Assembly (NCBI RefSeq): GCF_000222685.1
Contig: NZ_AFWJ01000267.1
Location: 1-64,000 of the forward strand
From: Vibrio nigripulchritudo ATCC 27043
GTDB lineage: Bacteria; Pseudomonadota; Gammaproteobacteria; Enterobacterales; Vibrionaceae
Direction: 5' to 3'
Length of the DNA stretch: 64,000 bases
Both the position numbers and the translations under genes were made by a program. The notes under the pieces are model-generated. The model had not been told where the DNA came from, made no database searches, and saw only the letters and a program-made list of their open reading frames with translations. Shown in pieces: positions 36,650 to 44,895 of this stretch. Positions within the stretch are counted from its first letter, which is position 1, and every line of letters starts with the position of its first letter.

Positions 36650-39043
36650 TTAGTGTAAGAAACCGTGCAGGCTTCTTAGCACATTTGCGTTATCAATTTT
36701 TTCTTGCTCAGTGACCGAAGTCGATGAGGTGCCACTAAGCGAACTTACAGGCACGGAATCACTGAAGCTCTCAGCTCCCATGTGCCAGTCGGCGGAGTTT
36801 CGAGCCATCACACCCTGAGCACGTGATTGCGCCGAGTTGTGATCAATTGTCGCCGCAAGCCAGGATTCATACTGCTCCAGGTTTTGCTTAGCCGATTGAT
36901 TACTCAACTGAAACTCTGCTCGTTTTTGAGGAAGTAAGGTAACAGATGCACTTTCAAGTTCCTCCTTCAACTTCGCAAAGGTATTTTGAATTCGAACCTG
37001 AGTCTTAGAGCTATAGTCATTCAGAGCAACGTGTCTTTGATACAGGTTCACTTTGCCTTTTAACGCATCCGCTTCACGTCGATCGGTCTGATCGATCAGA
37101 GAGCCATTCATCTGAACGCCCTGATAGCCATAAACCAATTGCCAGTTCATGATAGGTTTCGACCAGGCATACCCAGCATAGCTGTAAAGATTTTTGGACT
37201 TTCTCTTACTTCGGATACATGGATACGGAATTTTTATAAATCCAATTTTCTTTTTACAGATCTTGATCCAAGGATACTCAACATAAGCGCTGATACCACC
37301 ACTCATGGCTCTCAGTAGTACGTCAGAAGTCAGACCGAGTTTGAGGTAAGGTTCACCAGACTGAGCGAAGAACACACCCGCTTTACCACGAAGTGGAGCG
37401 GACAAATTCAATACATCAATGTTACCTCTTACACCTGCTGACAGGACTTTTTTGATGCCTACAGCCCCTTCACCAAACGCACCCGCTTTCGCCATTGGCT
37501 GAAGCTCTGCATACACTTGAGTCATATATAGACCCCAGCTTAGACGCGCATTTGAGCTCGCATACACCCCAACAGAGACATAAACCGGAATAGGACCTAT
37601 CGCAAATTGCTGAGTGTAATCATAAGAGTAGCTGTATCCATCACCACCACCCAAAAGCTCTATGCTGTCTTTAATGATGCCTTCGTTTTTCAGCCAGTGA
37701 CGCTTATAAAGCTGGTGTCCCAATACCTGAATATCGACATTACCTTCCAACTTCTGAGGACCTACCTCGGCTTGCGCATAAGCCCCGATAGCATTGTTCT
37801 CTTTGTTGAAGATGTAAACATCTGCTCGACCCACTGCGATCGCCCATTGAACTTCTTCTGAACCGCGAATTTCGTAATACGCAGACGCTTTAGTACCAGC
37901 AATGCTTCGCTTGCCAAGGTCAAAGCCCGTCCAGTCTTTACGCTTCTTAAGCGCCAAATCTTCTCGAGTTGGCGGTTCAAAAGATTCATTAAAGCTGATG
38001 GTCGGCACATCTGGAATATCCCAGTTAGCCGGAATGGCGAGACCCAAATCTTCGATGGTTTGCTTGATGAACTCAGGAGACGGCATGGTTAACTTTATCT
38101 TTAACCCATCCAGTTCTAAGAATTCTGAACCCCACTCCATTGCTTTAACCAACGGAGACCAAGTCAGAATGCTATCGATAGCTGGCAAGTCAAAACCCAT
38201 TCCAGCCAATGCGCTATTGATCTTATCTTCAATATAAGAGATCACAGCCTGGGCAGTATTGCCTCCACTTCCACCACCCACCATTTGGATCAAGCGATCA
38301 ACATCAACCTCTGTCACACCGTTCACGGTTTTCATTGGCAGATTCATGGCTTCGTAAACGCTGTAGCCAAGTGCACACAAGATCTTATTGGTGTTGTTTG
38401 CAGCTCGAATGTACTGATCGAATTTCGCTAAATCACCAGATTTCAGTCGATATGGTTCATCAAGGAATTCTTTTAACTTCTCGTCAGCATGGTCCGCGAT
38501 ATGTCCATTAACCTTTTCCACCAGCCTATCGACGTTTATTTGCGGGCAGCTTCCAGGATCAATGGCATCCAAACGACGCATTAACTCTTTGCGAGCATAA
38601 AGCTCTAACGCATCCAACAAGCGCTTCTGTAGCAGTTCCGGATCGTTAAATAGCTCATAGATATCCACCGGCAGCTGCTCAAAGGATTCATCACGCATAC
38701 TATAGCCATATGGCGTGATCTGCGCTTCCAGCTGGTTTGCTAACCCAATGTACTCGTTGATCTCAATACGCTCTGGCTGAGTTTCCGAGGTTACGTGAAG
38801 CAGCAGGTAAGTCTTACCAGATTGAACATCCAGCTCCAGATCGTCATTGGGATCTTTATTTGCCAACTCTCGAATTTCACTGTCTGTAAACGGGACAAAC
38901 TCCTTTGGCGTTCTGTCTCCAAGTACAAGTTTGATGATTTCTTCCCCTGCCGACGCTCCTGCATTTTGTGCAAACACAGAAGGCACATTAAAGAAAGTGA
39001 ATAGAGCAAAGAGACAAAGCAGTTTCTTCAATGTAGACATCAT
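36650..39043 (-). CDS. Large exported protein of unknown function (797 aa)
   Basis: 797 residues with a signal peptide (KKLLCLFALFTFFNVPSVFAQ). The first about 400 residues are mostly helical and acidic (EIIKLVLGDRTPKEFVPF, ELYARKELMRRLDAIDPG). Residues about 400-650 are rich in amphipathic strands with many Gly/Tyr (SYSYDYTQQFAIGPIPVYVS, AKAGAFGEGAVGIKK). A Cys/Lys-rich loop (YPWIKICKKKIGFIKIPYPC) and a helical tail follow. I recognise no family. Its ATGATG start overlaps the stop of the 377-aa gene by four bases, so the two are translationally coupled. It may work with the HEAT-repeat protein as partner. Confidence 0.7.
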   Translation of the reverse strand: MMSTLKKLLCLFALFTFFNVPSVFAQNAGASAGEEIIKLVLGDRTPKEFVPFTDSEIRELANKDPNDDLELDVQSGKTYLLLHVTSETQPERIEINEYIGLANQLEAQITPYGYSMRDESFEQLPVDIYELFNDPELLQKRLLDALELYARKELMRRLDAIDPGSCPQINVDRLVEKVNGHIADHADEKLKEFLDEPYRLKSGDLAKFDQYIRAANNTNKILCALGYSVYEAMNLPMKTVNGVTEVDVDRLIQMVGGGSGGNTAQAVISYIEDKINSALAGMGFDLPAIDSILTWSPLVKAMEWGSEFLELDGLKIKLTMPSPEFIKQTIEDLGLAIPANWDIPDVPTISFNESFEPPTREDLALKKRKDWTGFDLGKRSIAGTKASAYYEIRGSEEVQWAIAVGRADVYIFNKENNAIGAYAQAEVGPQKLEGNVDIQVLGHQLYKRHWLKNEGIIKDSIELLGGGDGYSYSYDYTQQFAIGPIPVYVSVGVYASSNARLSWGLYMTQVYAELQPMAKAGAFGEGAVGIKKVLSAGVRGNIDVLNLSAPLRGKAGVFFAQSGEPYLKLGLTSDVLLRAMSGGISAYVEYPWIKICKKKIGFIKIPYPCIRSKRKSKNLYSYAGYAWSKPIMNWQLVYGYQGVQMNGSLIDQTDRREADALKGKVNLYQRHVALNDYSSKTQVRIQNTFAKLKEELESASVTLLPQKRAEFQLSNQSAKQNLEQYESWLAATIDHNSAQSRAQGVMARNSADWHMGAESFSDSVPVSSLSGTSSTSVTEQEKIDNANVLRSLHGFLH

Positions 39044-40173
39044 TGTGTCACCTCCGAGAAAGGTGCTTGAGGAACACGAGATAACTGAGCATGCAGATAA
39101 CGCTGCTGATCAAGCGTCATTTTTTGAATAGCGGTTCTATCCAACCCAATCAAACTCTTAAGTAATGCGCAGTTATATTTCTGGTGGTTTGCCGAAATTT
39201 TGCATTGCGGCGCATACGTTGACAGTGTTCTCCGATACACATCATAAAGGGTAATGTATGCCCTTCTTTGAGCCACACTCAGAGCACGTTTTGCATCGTT
39301 GTACTTTCTGTCCATAAAATTCAGACTCGGCTGCTTCAAGGAGGCTTCTAACGGACTGCTTATGATTCGAGCTCTGTCTTTTTGGTAACTGGCTTCAAAG
39401 GCTTTGAAGTGAGCATCTGCAAGGAACCAGTCCCTGCGTGCTCGTGATGTGACAAAGGATGCTGCTTTAGATGCATCATCAACGGGTTTAGACACCAGTG
39501 ACTCAACCGCAAAGAGTTGCTTTAAGTTCTCTAACGACTGAGTTAATTCAGGGTACTGTAGCCTTGAAAGACTGATGATTGACGCCAATACGTCACTGGT
39601 TAACAACAGAGCACTCTCTAAACGAGACATCTGTTCAGCTGTGAATGTTTTGCTGATATCGTCAAATGCACCATAAGTTGTGGTGACGTTTGTATTCAAA
39701 GCAGGAATTGTTGCGCTGAACTCCTGGATGTAATCCGTCGGATACTGAGGTATGTCATTCAGCACCGCCATGCCTCGGATAGCCTGCTTGCGGATATGAG
39801 AAGATTCATCAATTGCTATGTAGAGTTCATTGAGTAGCAGAGACATTTCACTTTTAAATGCACCTGCATCCGATTTAGCTAAGCTCTGGTGGTCACTTAA
39901 ACGACGCCTTAGGTCGTTCATCTTATTCATCCAGACATTATGTTCGGCATACCATTTCGATACTTTGTCTGATACACCGTTTTGCCCTAAGTAGTGCTCA
40001 TCTCTTGCCAGTCTGTACTGACTCAATGATTGTAATATTTGATCAATTCGATAATTGATTTGATTGAGAGACTTTTGCTGGTTGTCCAACTGTTCAGAGG
40101 TCACGTTCGCTGCGATTGCATTTCCCTGAAATAGCGCCAATAGCAAAGCCGCTCCAACTAGCCTAACTTTCAT
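39040..40173 (-). CDS. Exported alpha-helical protein of unknown function (377 aa)
   Basis: 377 residues, signal peptide RLVGAALLLALFQGNAIA, then almost entirely predicted helix (SLNQINYRIDQILQSLSQYR, FKSEMSLLLNELYIAIDESS), with only two Cys near the C-terminus. It may form a periplasmic coiled or helical bundle. It starts after a strong terminator hairpin that separates it from the 526-aa gene and overlaps the 797-aa gene (ATGA). No family recognised. Confidence 0.7.
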   Translation of the reverse strand: MKVRLVGAALLLALFQGNAIAANVTSEQLDNQQKSLNQINYRIDQILQSLSQYRLARDEHYLGQNGVSDKVSKWYAEHNVWMNKMNDLRRRLSDHQSLAKSDAGAFKSEMSLLLNELYIAIDESSHIRKQAIRGMAVLNDIPQYPTDYIQEFSATIPALNTNVTTTYGAFDDISKTFTAEQMSRLESALLLTSDVLASIISLSRLQYPELTQSLENLKQLFAVESLVSKPVDDASKAASFVTSRARRDWFLADAHFKAFEASYQKDRARIISSPLEASLKQPSLNFMDRKYNDAKRALSVAQRRAYITLYDVYRRTLSTYAPQCKISANHQKYNCALLKSLIGLDRTAIQKMTLDQQRYLHAQLSRVPQAPFSEVTQ

Positions 40174-40209
40174 GTTATACCCAGTAGAAGTAAATATAAG
40201 AGAATAAAA

Positions 40210-40240
40210 AAGCCACTTAAGTGATTAACTTAAGTGGCTT
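40210..40240 (-). terminator. Strong hairpin inside the six-gene cluster
   Basis: Perfect 12-bp stem AAGCCACTTAAG / CTTAAGTGGCTT (40210-40221 / 40229-40240); on the minus strand the stem is followed by TTTTTTATTC. It lies between the 526-aa gene and the 377-aa gene, so it either ends a first operon or attenuates the downstream genes. Confidence 0.85.
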
Positions 40241-40246
40241 GCTTGA

Positions 40247-41827
40247 TTAGAGTTCAGCTAACTTAGCTTGAAGTGCTTTAAGTTTCTCTCGCTCGATACT
40301 GCTGGCGTTTCTTGCCACCGCTAACGTGTGCTCAATAACATTCACAAGCGCCAGAACTTTTCGGCTATTTGTCGTTTTCATGCTTTCAATGATAGGACGC
40401 AGATCTGAACTATTGGTATCAGAATAGGATATATCGCCAGTTAACTGCGCTAGAGAGACTAAGAATTCCCAATGCGCGTAGTGGACAGTCTCGTATTTCT
40501 TATACCCAAACTCATCGTAGAGATAATCCAAGTCAAAATTGAATAAGTTCTCGATACCGCCAACGCCAGTTTGTTGCGCCAACTGATCTAACTTCTCAAA
40601 ATTAGGCTTTGAGTTTACTGGGTCATGTAAGGACGTCTCCATGACCAGTGTCCATTCCATACTTGGGTCATCAAACTCTGAAGGAATATAACCCGAAGTG
40701 AAGAAATCAGACACAAATACCGTCGTCGCAATCGTGTCCCATATGGTTGTCATTTCTTGCGTAATCTGATGTTTCATGTCATTGCTTGAACGAAGTAAAT
40801 TGTCCAGAGACTGTCTTTCCACAATCAAAGAATTCGCTTCAGCAACAAGAACGTCAGCCAGTCTTTCTAGCTCAGTGATGTATTCCGTTCCACCTGTAAT
40901 ATCCAGGTTCACACGCCAGTACGGTTCACTCAGGTCTTGACTGTTAACAACAGCAAACCTGACTGGGCTGGTACCGCATCGTTTCAAGAAGGTCTTCAAC
41001 GCGTTAGGCTCAAATCCTCCGATACCGGAATCAGATGCGACGCCAATTTTTGATAGGTTGGAATCTTTATAGTGGAGCGGTACGTTGACTGAAGGCACGG
41101 TCGCATTATCAACACAGCTCAATTCATAATACGCGGATGGCAAAACTTCAGACTTGAAGCTCCCAGACCACTTTGAAGTCACGCTTGTTGGTATCGGAGT
41201 CAAATTTGTCACTTCTGCTGGTATGAAGGTCGTAATGTCACCAACTCTGATTGGTACTAAACCAAGGTTTTTGGAGATTCGGTTCTTCTTAACAATCTCT
41301 TTCAGTTCACCCCGGTAGTCTGCTCTCGGTACTTTGTAAGTAAGATCAGCCTGAACAGGCGTCACCGTTAAGTTGTTGCTTACACAGGTTTCAATATTCC
41401 CGGCCACACTACAGTGAGAGCCACGGTGATAGTATGCAGATTTATCAAACTGATATGGTCCACTTTCACAGCTGATAACGTTAGCAAACTTGCCTGTACT
41501 AGTGTTAAACGCTTCATATACTGCTGCGCAATTTTGAAGCTTCTTACTTACCGAAAATTCGGGATTATTCTGTCTGACACTTAAGTCGCCCGCTAAATCT
41601 AAACTTTCCGGATAAAGAACTATTGAAGTTTGGCTCGGCGACAAAATTTTACGTTTGGTAGGTAACGTTTGCTCACTAACCCAATCGTCCAAACTGCAAG
41701 ACCACTGAGCGTGAGCAGGGTATTCATTGGATTTAAGCGTACAGGTAGCAGCACTGGTGAATGAAACACCAGACAAGACGGCACCTATGGTTAGGTATAA
41801 GTTAGATAGTTTCATAGAGCTGATCAT
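40247..41827 (-). CDS. Exported cysteine-containing protein of unknown function (526 aa)
   Basis: 526 residues with a signal peptide ending near TSAATC. The N-terminal half has eight or more Cys (CSLDDW, NCAAVY, VISCES, HCSVAG, ETCVSN), suggesting disulfides in an exported fold. The C-terminal about 200 residues are helical and end in EREKLKALQAKLAEL. No family recognised. The ATG at 41827 overlaps the stop of the 103-aa gene (ATGA). A second in-frame ATG at 41815 gives the cleaner signal peptide and could be the true start. Confidence 0.7.
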   Translation of the reverse strand: MISSMKLSNLYLTIGAVLSGVSFTSAATCTLKSNEYPAHAQWSCSLDDWVSEQTLPTKRKILSPSQTSIVLYPESLDLAGDLSVRQNNPEFSVSKKLQNCAAVYEAFNTSTGKFANVISCESGPYQFDKSAYYHRGSHCSVAGNIETCVSNNLTVTPVQADLTYKVPRADYRGELKEIVKKNRISKNLGLVPIRVGDITTFIPAEVTNLTPIPTSVTSKWSGSFKSEVLPSAYYELSCVDNATVPSVNVPLHYKDSNLSKIGVASDSGIGGFEPNALKTFLKRCGTSPVRFAVVNSQDLSEPYWRVNLDITGGTEYITELERLADVLVAEANSLIVERQSLDNLLRSSNDMKHQITQEMTTIWDTIATTVFVSDFFTSGYIPSEFDDPSMEWTLVMETSLHDPVNSKPNFEKLDQLAQQTGVGGIENLFNFDLDYLYDEFGYKKYETVHYAHWEFLVSLAQLTGDISYSDTNSSDLRPIIESMKTTNSRKVLALVNVIEHTLAVARNASSIEREKLKALQAKLAEL

Positions 41828-42135
41828 CCCTTAATCATTTGATAACTCTGAACAACAGGGCTGCCCTGCTCACACGCTTCAGATATATGAAATTTCACTT
41901 TGGTTTGCGTAAACATTGCAGACGCTAGTACCGAAATAGTTTGCTGTTCAGAGGTAGAAACCAGTACCTGATTACCTGCGCAGTCGCTTTTAATATTGAG
42001 TGCATTCGGCAACACAATTTCGCAATACTCGCTGTCCATAGCACACTGTATATTGCTGATTTCACTGACATGAGTACCAGCGGCATTCGCTCCCACTGAA
42101 AACAAAGCAAGACTGAGAAGAGTTTTGAGTCTCAT
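41824..42135 (-). CDS. Small exported cysteine-rich protein, paralogue of the next gene (103 aa)
   Basis: 103 residues: signal peptide (LLSLALFSVGANA), then a Cys pattern IQCAMDSEYCEIVL...DCAGN...SEACEQG. It matches the 112-aa neighbour at four Cys positions and the segment SVLASAMFTQTKVKF (neighbour: ALLSSAMMTNHQVEI). The pattern suggests a small disulfide-bonded beta domain, possibly an OB-like or lectin-like subunit. The stop overlaps the 526-aa gene, so it is coupled to it. Confidence 0.7.
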   Translation of the reverse strand: MRLKTLLSLALFSVGANAAGTHVSEISNIQCAMDSEYCEIVLPNALNIKSDCAGNQVLVSTSEQQTISVLASAMFTQTKVKFHISEACEQGSPVVQSYQMIKG

Positions 42136-42144
42136 ACTCCCCCC

Positions 42145-42483
42145 TTACTTAACGCTTTTGCGCGCAAGTACATTGAAAGAAGCCAGTTCAGGCAGGGCGT
42201 TATAACAAGTGTTGGACAGTTCGATCTCAACCTGATGGTTAGTCATCATGGCAGATGAAAGCAGCGCTACAGCTAGCTTTCCTTGTTCGCTATCAGATTC
42301 CCATGTGATTTGGTTGGCAGTACATTCAGCCGGACCCACCTGTTCTAAATTCAAGGTCAAAGAACAACGGTTAGTTGCCTGATCGCACCCCAGGCTTTGA
42401 ATGGATGCTGGTGGAAGACTCTGAGCCATCGCGGCTGTTCCAAATAAGGACAACCCCAACGCGATAAATAACTTATGTTTCAT
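42145..42483 (-). CDS. Small exported cysteine-rich protein (112 aa), first gene of the cluster
   Basis: 112 residues: signal peptide (LFIALGLSLFGTAAMAQ), then IQSLGCDQATNRCSLTLNL, ECTANQITW, and ALLSSAMMTNHQVEIELSN with a final Cys. It is nine bases upstream of its paralogue and opens the cluster. Duplicated small exported domains next to each other often form heteromeric or multimeric complexes; no family is recognised. Confidence 0.7.
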   Translation of the reverse strand: MKHKLFIALGLSLFGTAAMAQSLPPASIQSLGCDQATNRCSLTLNLEQVGPAECTANQITWESDSEQGKLAVALLSSAMMTNHQVEIELSNTCYNALPELASFNVLARKSVK

Positions 42484-42869
42484 TTCTAAACCTATGTACG
42501 TTGTTAATGAATTTCCATGAACGTCGAATTTGAGCCAGTGCTTAAAACCATCTGCCGAGCTTCTTTCGAAGTGTTCACGGATTTTTTAATAGGTAGGTAC
42601 TGGCTAATTAAATGACATGCCAGTCAATATGCATATCAATCAATATCTTATGCTAACTTATAATTCTTGGTCGATATATGGACACCAAACAGTGATTCAT
42701 AGGATTCTGATGCATATCACTATTTTGAATATTCTCTTTTAGGCTTATAAATATCTTGTCTGTCATACAGACGTCGGAAATTAAATAAAGATAAATATTT
42801 GGTTATCACAGTGTTTAAAAATGAAAAAAGCCAGCGTTACGCTGGCTTGTGTATTCAAACCTTTTAACC
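42484..42869. other. Intergenic region between the exported-protein cluster and the isonitrile synthase gene
   Basis: Very AT-rich. It must hold the promoter of the six-gene cluster (minus strand). ATGCATATCA occurs twice (42629-42638 and 42710-42719, 81 bases apart), possible sites of one regulator. The synthase terminator is at 42828-42848. No gene was seen. Confidence 0.45.
42828..42848 (-). terminator. Terminator of the isonitrile cluster
   Basis: Perfect 9-bp stem AAGCCAGCG / CGCTGGCTT with a TTA loop; on the minus strand followed by TTTTTTCATTTTT. Confidence 0.9.
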
Positions 42870-44732
42870 CTAACTGGCTCGGTTAAACTCAGCCATATTA
42901 TGTGGTTGCCACGGAGAGTTGACCGACTTAGGCTGGAGCTGCATTCGCCACAATTCGCGTTTTCCGATGAAGGGTTCCGCTCCCATCAGTGTTGAATGAT
43001 TATTTACCAGTAACAGGTCGCCTTCTTGAATTTGATGTCGGGTTTGTAATCGTTCATCACCACATATCTGGTTCATACGATTTTCCAAAGGGGTTACCTG
43101 ATCGTAAGTTGGCGAATCGACAATCTCTGCATTGATGGAAAAGAGAATTTCTGACTGAGCATGCTCCCCTTCACTTTGAGCCCAACGCACAACATCTTGC
43201 TTGCTCCATGGGCATCGAGTAACCAATGGGTAAACCATAGATTCCGGCTCTGGATGTTGAGTCTGCGGGGAATAACGAAGTGAGGTATTTCGAAGGGCTT
43301 CCCGCTCAAGACCATGAACACTGATCGCAGCAAGAGCGGCATCCACTGAAGTGATGGCACCAACCCCATCGTGTTGTTGGTTTGAGTGACAACGGCAATA
43401 CAAGATGAATTCGTCTGGAGTGTAATCTTCGTAACGGTATTTATCCTGATTCACACCCATGTATGAAGGCGGACACATCAAATTCCAGTGAAGCGGCAAC
43501 GCTGCTTGATCAGTATGTTGAGATGCCATGATTTGAACCTGTCCAAATTGCCAGGGAACGGCAGAACCTCGCTCACAGTACCAGTTTTCCATTTCGGTAG
43601 GTTCACTGAACTCATCGAACCCGCGCAACGTGACTGTGCCAAACTCTTTCATCAGGTGGCGTAGCTCTTTTTGATTGAGCGCACTCACAGGCAAATCGGC
43701 TGTGTTATTTTCAAGAACTAAACCGGACTTTTCATGGTAAAGCGTGGCAGAAAGCTGCTTGAGCTGATGAGCCATTTCCTCTGTTCTGGCAGTTAGCTTC
43801 AGGTAACACCACGCTCTCTCTTGATGCATCACAGGAATGACCACCCCGCGACTGTTCAAATGATTTTCCCGCGAATCAACCACGAACTTTCCTGTTGTCG
43901 AATCAAACATCATGGTGCTGTGCCAGGGCGTTTTGAACTGCTTTTCTTCGAAAAGAAATAAGGAGTATTTCTTGCCTACCATTGGGTGTTCATGAATGCT
44001 CAAGCGTATGCAGTCACCGAAATGCGCTTGCAGAAAACTATCCAGTGCTTTGCCTTGAACCATCATGCCTTTCGCTATTTCAGCCAAACGCTGACGACGC
44101 GATTTGTACGAGTACTTAGACAAAATATGCTTCTGGTCTTGGTTCATAAATTTCTTCAAACCCAGATAGGTGTTGTTCATTTTGTTGTTGCGCAGTTTGA
44201 GCTCAGCAAAATTCTGCTCGTAGCTAGGGTCACCAAATTTATCTTTCAGCCCTCTGAAATACTGATCGTCTGTCAGCCCGTCAAAAGCTTCAAAATGCTC
44301 GAAATTGACGATCTTTAGATAGTCACTGCAATTCATGCTTTCGACCATCTTTCTTAACTCATTCGAGTAATCGTAATGATGTTCGAGGTCGACTGAGATG
44401 TAATCTGAAAACGTATGGTAATCAGAGAAGATGTAAAAAGTGACACCCGGTTTATACACTGCTTGAATGTCGCGGATGGCTTTCACGAATTTTCGCAGTA
44501 CTAAGTACTCCCCCATATCCGGTTTGTGCCCTAAAACTTTGTCCAGGTTGTTGGTTTTACACGGGAAAGCAGGAAGAAGCAGTTTTATCTGACCGTCATT
44601 CGCAACATAATCTCGTATCTGTTGTTTAAGCTTAACCAATCCCTGAAAGCTGGCATCGGTTTGTGCGAGTAATTGGTTGAGCAAAATAAAGGATATATTT
44701 TCCACGCATTGCTCACGTTGAATATCTAGCAT
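42870..44732 (-). CDS. Fused isonitrile (isocyanide) synthase and TauD/PvcB-like oxygenase-like protein
   Basis: 620 residues. About 1-330 match the PvcA/IsnA isonitrile synthase family: FPCKTNNLDKVLGHKPD and IFSDYHTFSDYISVD. In known members, this family makes the isonitrile carbon from ribulose-5-phosphate on tyrosine or tryptophan. About 360-610 resemble PvcB-type Fe(II)/2-oxoglutarate oxygenases. There the HxD metal motif reads His415-Trp-Asn417, and an HTD (406-408) lies just upstream; the distal His-Arg region (NNHSTLMGAEPFIGKRELWR) is present. The Asp-to-Asn change could make this half inactive or non-canonical. The intact PvcB-like gene two genes upstream may supply oxygenation. Third gene of the cluster, 163 bases after the FAD monooxygenase gene. 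Confidence 0.88.
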   Translation of the reverse strand: MLDIQREQCVENISFILLNQLLAQTDASFQGLVKLKQQIRDYVANDGQIKLLLPAFPCKTNNLDKVLGHKPDMGEYLVLRKFVKAIRDIQAVYKPGVTFYIFSDYHTFSDYISVDLEHHYDYSNELRKMVESMNCSDYLKIVNFEHFEAFDGLTDDQYFRGLKDKFGDPSYEQNFAELKLRNNKMNNTYLGLKKFMNQDQKHILSKYSYKSRRQRLAEIAKGMMVQGKALDSFLQAHFGDCIRLSIHEHPMVGKKYSLFLFEEKQFKTPWHSTMMFDSTTGKFVVDSRENHLNSRGVVIPVMHQERAWCYLKLTARTEEMAHQLKQLSATLYHEKSGLVLENNTADLPVSALNQKELRHLMKEFGTVTLRGFDEFSEPTEMENWYCERGSAVPWQFGQVQIMASQHTDQAALPLHWNLMCPPSYMGVNQDKYRYEDYTPDEFILYCRCHSNQQHDGVGAITSVDAALAAISVHGLEREALRNTSLRYSPQTQHPEPESMVYPLVTRCPWSKQDVVRWAQSEGEHAQSEILFSINAEIVDSPTYDQVTPLENRMNQICGDERLQTRHQIQEGDLLLVNNHSTLMGAEPFIGKRELWRMQLQPKSVNSPWQPHNMAEFNRAS

Positions 44733-44895
44733 AACTAACCCTTAAAATATATTTAAGACTTAAATTTGATGAGAATTTAATTTCAGATATATTCAACATT
44801 CAATAAATAACATGATAATAATTAGAATCTTTCTATTATTTACCAGTCATTAATTTAGATATGAATATATTTAGCTAATGGTTATTATTGAATAG

